In this document: in pieces, positions 60,465-64,000 of the stretch
Layout of the letters: every line of letters begins with the position of its first letter
Numbering within the stretch: the first letter of the stretch is position 1
Source of the DNA: Aerobium sp039839275
Lineage (GTDB): Bacteria > Pseudomonadota > Alphaproteobacteria > Rhizobiales > Rhizobiaceae
Assembly: GCF_039839275.1 (NCBI RefSeq)
Contig: NZ_JBDOQP010000004.1
Location: forward strand, 372,001 to 436,000
Length of the DNA: 64,000 nt
Direction of reading: 5' to 3'
Notes under the pieces: generated by a model
What the model saw: only the letters and a program-made list of their open reading frames with translations
The model's database searches: none
What the model was told of the DNA's origin: nothing
Position numbers and translations under genes: made by a program

Positions 60465-61487
60465 TTGCAGCGAGCCGGTGGAACGACCATCAAGAAGATT
60501 GCCGACGAATTGGGTGTTCATCCTTCGACCGTTTCGCGTGCGCTTAACCCGTCGACGCGCGGACTGATCGGTAAGGAGACGAGCGAACGCATCGAACGTG
60601 CCGCCAAGAAGCTCGGCTATTATCCCAATGCCGCGGCCGCAAGTCTACGGACCGGCCGTTCGAAACTGATCGGCGTCTTTCTCCCCGACATCAGCAATCC
60701 GGTGTTTTCGCCGATTCTCAGCGGCATTGCGGAGGTGACTTCGGATAGCGGCTTCGCCACGATCGTCGCCGATGTCGGCACCGAATCCCGCAGCCAGACC
60801 GAAATGATGTTCGAACTCGTCGCGCGTCGGGTCGAGGGGCTGATCCTGGCGACCGTAAGCCGCAACGATGATCTGGTACAGCAATGCATGAACGAAGGGC
60901 TGCCGGTCGTCCTCGTGAACCGCGCCGAGAGCCTGATGCGCGTATCCTCCGTGACGTCGGACGACGTGCACGGCATGCGGCTGGCTATTCAGCATCTCCA
61001 TTCCCTGGGACACCGACGCATCGGCCATCTGGCCGGGCCGCAACACCTGTCCACGGGCTTTCTTCGCAGCAATGGTTTTAAAGACGCCGTTGCGGCGCTT
61101 GAGATGGACCCGGCCGATACACCGATCGTGGAAAGCAACGCGTATACCCGCCCTGCTGGCGCAGCCGCCATGCATGCATTGCGCGCGCTGAAGCCGGACC
61201 TGACGGCCGTGGTCGCCTCGAATGATCTCGTGGCGCTCGGTGCCTATGATGCGTTGCAGGCCGCTGGCCTCAGCGTACCCGACGATATTTCCGTCGTCGG
61301 CCACAACGACATGCCGCTGGTCGACATGGTGCACCCTCCGCTGACCACTATCCGCATCAGCCACCGTGAACTCGGCCGCGAAGCGGCCCGACTGTTGATG
61401 AGCGAGATCAACCACGACGGCGGTGCGCGGCGCAGTATCGTGCTGGCGCCTGAACTCGTTGTACGGGGGTCTACGCGCAAGGCGTAG
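60465..61487 (+). CDS. LacI family transcriptional regulator
   Basis: A protein of 340 residues. HTH TIKKIADELGVHPSTVSRAL, hinge helix AAASLRTGRSK and periplasmic-binding-like core (IGVFLPDISNPVFSPILSGI; VVGHNDMPLVDMVHPPLTT). TTG 60465 has GGAGGTGA at the right distance and is preferred to ATG 60438, which has none. It is convergent with the ABC operon that ends at 61507; it may regulate that operon from its far promoter beyond the right edge. Confidence 0.93.
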   Translation: MQRAGGTTIKKIADELGVHPSTVSRALNPSTRGLIGKETSERIERAAKKLGYYPNAAAASLRTGRSKLIGVFLPDISNPVFSPILSGIAEVTSDSGFATIVADVGTESRSQTEMMFELVARRVEGLILATVSRNDDLVQQCMNEGLPVVLVNRAESLMRVSSVTSDDVHGMRLAIQHLHSLGHRRIGHLAGPQHLSTGFLRSNGFKDAVAALEMDPADTPIVESNAYTRPAGAAAMHALRALKPDLTAVVASNDLVALGAYDALQAAGLSVPDDISVVGHNDMPLVDMVHPPLTTIRISHRELGREAARLLMSEINHDGGARRSIVLAPELVVRGSTRKA

Positions 61488-61506
61488 CCCCGCGACGTCA
61501 ATCCGA

Positions 61507-62325
61507 TCAGGCCGCGGTCCTGCCCGGAAACCTTGGAATGGCATCCAGCAATGCGCGCGTATAGTCGCTGCGGGGGCGTTCGAAGATATCCTCGGTGAGA
61601 CCGATGTCGGTAAACCGGCCATGCTGGAGCACGCCGACCTGATGGCACAGGTTCCGCACTACGCCCAGATCATGCGAGATGAAGACATAGCTTAGACCTC
61701 GCTCTTCCTGCAGGCGCCGCAGTAGCGCAATCACTTGGGCTTGTGTCGAAACATCCAGCGCGCTCACCGCCTCGTCGCAGATCACGAGGCGCGGATCGCA
61801 GGCCAGTGCACGCGCGATGGCGACCCGCTGTTGCTGGCCACCGGAAAGCTCGTCGGGATAACGGTCGCCGAGATGGCGTGCCAGGCCGACATCGTCGAAC
61901 AGCCGGTCGACGCGCTCGTCCAGCTCGCGGCCTTGCAGCCCGAGATGAAAGTGCACGGCCTCTGCCACGGTGTCGCGCGCCAACATGCGGGCGTTGAGCG
62001 AAAGGCGCGGGCTCTGGAAAACCACCTGCACAGCACGCCGATAGGCCAACGGGGTCGTTCCCTCCGGCCAATCGGTGACAGTCTCACCATCAAACCCAAT
62101 AGTACCGCCGAGCACGGGGATCTGGCGCAAGATAGCTTTCCCGATCGTACTCTTGCCCGATCCGGATTCCCCCACCAATCCGAAGGTCTCGCCGCGCTTG
62201 ACTGAGAACGAGACGCCGTGGACGACCTGGCCGTATCGCGGTGTGCCCCAGATGGAGCGGCCCTTCTCGTAACGGATGGTGAGGTCTTCGACCCTGAGGA
62301 TGACGTCATCGTTGGGCGCGTTCAT
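61507..62325 (-). CDS. Peptide/nickel-type ABC transporter ATP-binding protein (OppF/DppF-like)
   Basis: A protein of 272 residues: Walker A GESGSGKSTIGKAIL, Q-loop FQSPRLSLNARM, signature LSGGQQQRVAIARAL, Walker B LVICDEAVSALD. It lacks the Cys-rich extension seen in the first system. Start overlaps the fused gene's stop (ATGA). Last gene of its operon. Confidence 0.94.
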   Translation of the reverse strand: MNAPNDDVILRVEDLTIRYEKGRSIWGTPRYGQVVHGVSFSVKRGETFGLVGESGSGKSTIGKAILRQIPVLGGTIGFDGETVTDWPEGTTPLAYRRAVQVVFQSPRLSLNARMLARDTVAEAVHFHLGLQGRELDERVDRLFDDVGLARHLGDRYPDELSGGQQQRVAIARALACDPRLVICDEAVSALDVSTQAQVIALLRRLQEERGLSYVFISHDLGVVRNLCHQVGVLQHGRFTDIGLTEDIFERPRSDYTRALLDAIPRFPGRTAA

Positions 62326-64000
62326 CGTGCCGTCCCCATCGGGCCGTCCAGCATCTCGCGGGCGTGCAGAAGCTGGCGCGTATACGCGTGCTTCGGATCC
62401 GCAAACAGTGCGGAAGTCGTACCTTCCTCGACGAGTTCGCCGAGTTTCATCACGCCGACGCGGTCACAGAGTTGGGCGACGACTGCCAGATCGTGGGTGA
62501 TGAAAAGAATCGACATTCCCAGCGTCTCGCGCAGCCGCAGCATCAGATCGAGTACCTGCTTCTGCACCGTTACGTCGAGCGCGGTCGTGGGTTCGTCGGC
62601 GATCAGCAACTTCGGCCTGCATATCAATGCTGCCGCGATCATGGCACGCTGGGCCATGCCGCCTGAGAACTGGTGCGGATAATCGTTCAGCCGGTTGCGC
62701 GCGTCGATGACGCCAACGAGGTCGAGCAGCTCGGCAGCGCGCTCCAGCGCCTGCTTGCGTGAAATCCCTTCATGGCGCACCAGCCCCTCGATCATCTGGT
62801 CGCCGATCTTGTGAACCGGCGAAAGCGCCATCATCGGGTCCTGGAACACCGTTCCGATGTCCCGGCCGCGAATGGCCCGCATCTGGCGCTCGGGCAGGCC
62901 GACCAATTCCTTCCCATCGAGGAGAATGGAACCACTGCTGACGCGCCCTGGTCTTGGAGCCTGGCCGAGTATGGCGGCAGTGGTCATCGACTTGCCGGAA
63001 CCAGACTCACCGACCAGGCCATAGATTTCCCCGGGGGCGATGGCGAAGGAAACGTCACTGACAACCTTCTGGTAAGCGCCGCCATGCGAGGGAAACTCGA
63101 CACTGACATGCGACAGGCGCAGCACACTGTTGGACTGCGCTTCCGCGGCGGCGGGGCTGTCGGCGACCACGGGTTCGGCCGCAACCGGCTCCGGCTTCTT
63201 GCGACGGCTGATAACGAGGTCACTGTTGAACGCATCGCGAAAGCCGTCGCCGAGCAGATTGAAGGCGAGCACGGTGATGGTGATAGCGGCGCCCGGCACC
63301 AGTGACAGAAGCGGCTGCTGGATCTGGAAGCGGCGGGCGTCGTCAAGCATTGCGCCCCAGCTCGGGCTGCCGGTGGCGACGCCAAGACCGAGGAAGCTCA
63401 GCATCGCTTCCAGCAAGATCGCCACGCCGGCGAGGATCGACGTTTGCACCGCGATCGGGCCGATGGCGTTGGGCAGGATGTGGCGGAACAGGATGCGCGG
63501 CACCGAATAGCCCTGGATTTCCGCCGCCTGGACATAAGCCTTTGGGCGTTCAGCCAAGACCACGGCCCGGGTGAGCCGCAGATAGGACATCGCGAAACCA
63601 AGGCTGACGGCGAGCATCGCGTTGGTCAGGCCGCGACCGAAGATGGCGATGAAGGTGAAAGCGAAGAGCAGCATCGGGATCGCCTGCTCAACCTCGACGA
63701 GGCGCATGACGATGCGGTCCCACCAGCCGCCGCGATAGGCGACGAAGAGCCCGATCGGTACGCCGACGAGCAGCGCCGGACCGACCGCCATCGCCACTGC
63801 GTGGAGCGCGACGCGACCGCCCCACATCGCACGTGAAAGAAGATCGCGGCCGAGGTCGTCGGTGCCCAGCCAGTTGTTGGAAGAGAAGCCTTGCAGTCGG
63901 CGCATGACGCTCGACGCGTTGGGATCGTGCGGTGCCAGATAGCTGGCGAACAGCGCCACGATGACGAGTAGGATCACCCAGCATAGCGCGAACACCGTCG
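62322..64000 (-). CDS. Fused ABC permease (DppC-like) and ATP-binding protein (DppD-like), 5' end off the right edge
   Basis: At least 559 residues, open to the window edge. Residues about 1-265 are a DppC-type permease (WLGTDDLGRDLLSRAMWGGR; EAA loop AEIQGYSVPRILFRHILP; LAFNLLGDGFRDAF). After a Pro/Ala-rich linker of about 25 residues, an ABC ATPase follows: Walker A GESGSGKSMTTAAIL, signature QFSGGMAQRAMIAAAL (GGM instead of GGQ), Walker B LLIADEPTTALD. The joined arrangement is known in some Hyphomicrobiales transporters. A GTG at 63995 could begin the fragment, but the frame continues upstream. Confidence 0.93.
   Translation of the reverse strand, partial: TVFALCWVILLVIVALFASYLAPHDPNASSVMRRLQGFSSNNWLGTDDLGRDLLSRAMWGGRVALHAVAMAVGPALLVGVPIGLFVAYRGGWWDRIVMRLVEVEQAIPMLLFAFTFIAIFGRGLTNAMLAVSLGFAMSYLRLTRAVVLAERPKAYVQAAEIQGYSVPRILFRHILPNAIGPIAVQTSILAGVAILLEAMLSFLGLGVATGSPSWGAMLDDARRFQIQQPLLSLVPGAAITITVLAFNLLGDGFRDAFNSDLVISRRKKPEPVAAEPVVADSPAAAEAQSNSVLRLSHVSVEFPSHGGAYQKVVSDVSFAIAPGEIYGLVGESGSGKSMTTAAILGQAPRPGRVSSGSILLDGKELVGLPERQMRAIRGRDIGTVFQDPMMALSPVHKIGDQMIEGLVRHEGISRKQALERAAELLDLVGVIDARNRLNDYPHQFSGGMAQRAMIAAALICRPKLLIADEPTTALDVTVQKQVLDLMLRLRETLGMSILFITHDLAVVAQLCDRVGVMKLGELVEEGTTSALFADPKHAYTRQLLHAREMLDGPMGTAR

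Noticed and set aside
60645..61622. A 325-codon minus-strand open frame
   Set aside because: Antisense to LacI, with no family match.
1..64000. CRISPR arrays, tRNA or rRNA genes
   Set aside because: No regularly spaced repeats, tRNA-like cloverleaf ends or rRNA segments were found on reading both strands.

Overview
The window looks like a high-GC alphaproteobacterial genome, most likely Hyphomicrobiales (rhizobial group). The support is a Ti-type TraA/TraC conjugation cluster with a matching oriT, a DUF736 gene, many LysR/TetR/IclR regulators next to solute ABC and TRAP transporters, and long false antisense frames typical of GC-rich DNA. No rRNA, tRNA or CRISPR array was found. Species is not inferable from the sequence alone.

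Layout. 1-13.0 kb is a catabolic/transport area: an edge-truncated thiamine-diphosphate enzyme with a divergent TetR regulator, a DUF4214 protein, a decayed amidohydrolase relic, an MFS-IclR operon, and a six-gene operon (two ABC ATPases, periplasmic binding protein, two permeases, intact amidohydrolase). TTTCAT-N3-ATGAAA palindromes in the MFS/ABC intergenic region are good candidates for the IclR operator. 13.2-19.5 kb is a conjugative-element remnant: traA, oriT, traC, a frameshifted traD, DUF736, an XRE regulator and a Tat-signal protein. traG, trb genes and an integrase are absent from the window.

19.8-44.5 kb is an accessory, rearranged stress/detoxification region with many one-gene regulators and scars: an epoxide hydrolase pseudogene, SDRs, a GST-HxlR chimeric fragment, a truncated SDR, and two related modules built around ECF41 sigma factors (with fused SnoaL-like domains) and carboxymuconolactone decarboxylase-like proteins. 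Each module carries promoters fitting the ECF41 consensus (TGTCACG-N16-CGTC): one before the NmrA-GST-CMD-sigma operon and two back to back between the second CMD and sigma gene. Further units are TetR-VOC-GFA-DUF6958, MarR-FabF (sharing a 13-bp promoter motif), NIPSNAP-GST with a divergent TetR and twin operators, an XRE/MmyB-like regulator clipped at its end by an IS3 remnant, a DUF3626 protein, and TetR/MFS-DHA2.

44.9-52.5 kb is a probable defence/dormancy island: a 1744-residue protein with an N-terminal PD-(D/E)xK (Cap4-like) nuclease segment, a STAND-type P-loop NTPase and about 1100 residues of unrecognised helical C-terminal region, transcribed away from a hipBA pair with its own duplicated operator-like repeats. 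This is the best candidate in the window for an undescribed system. 52.5-64 kb returns to metabolism: an SDR fragment, a 2-hydroxychromene-2-carboxylate isomerase-like protein, an acyl-CoA synthetase, LysR, a TAXI-TRAP transporter, a peptidase M41 fragment, a LacI regulator, and the 3' end of a second peptide-type ABC operon with a fused permease-ATPase running off the right edge.
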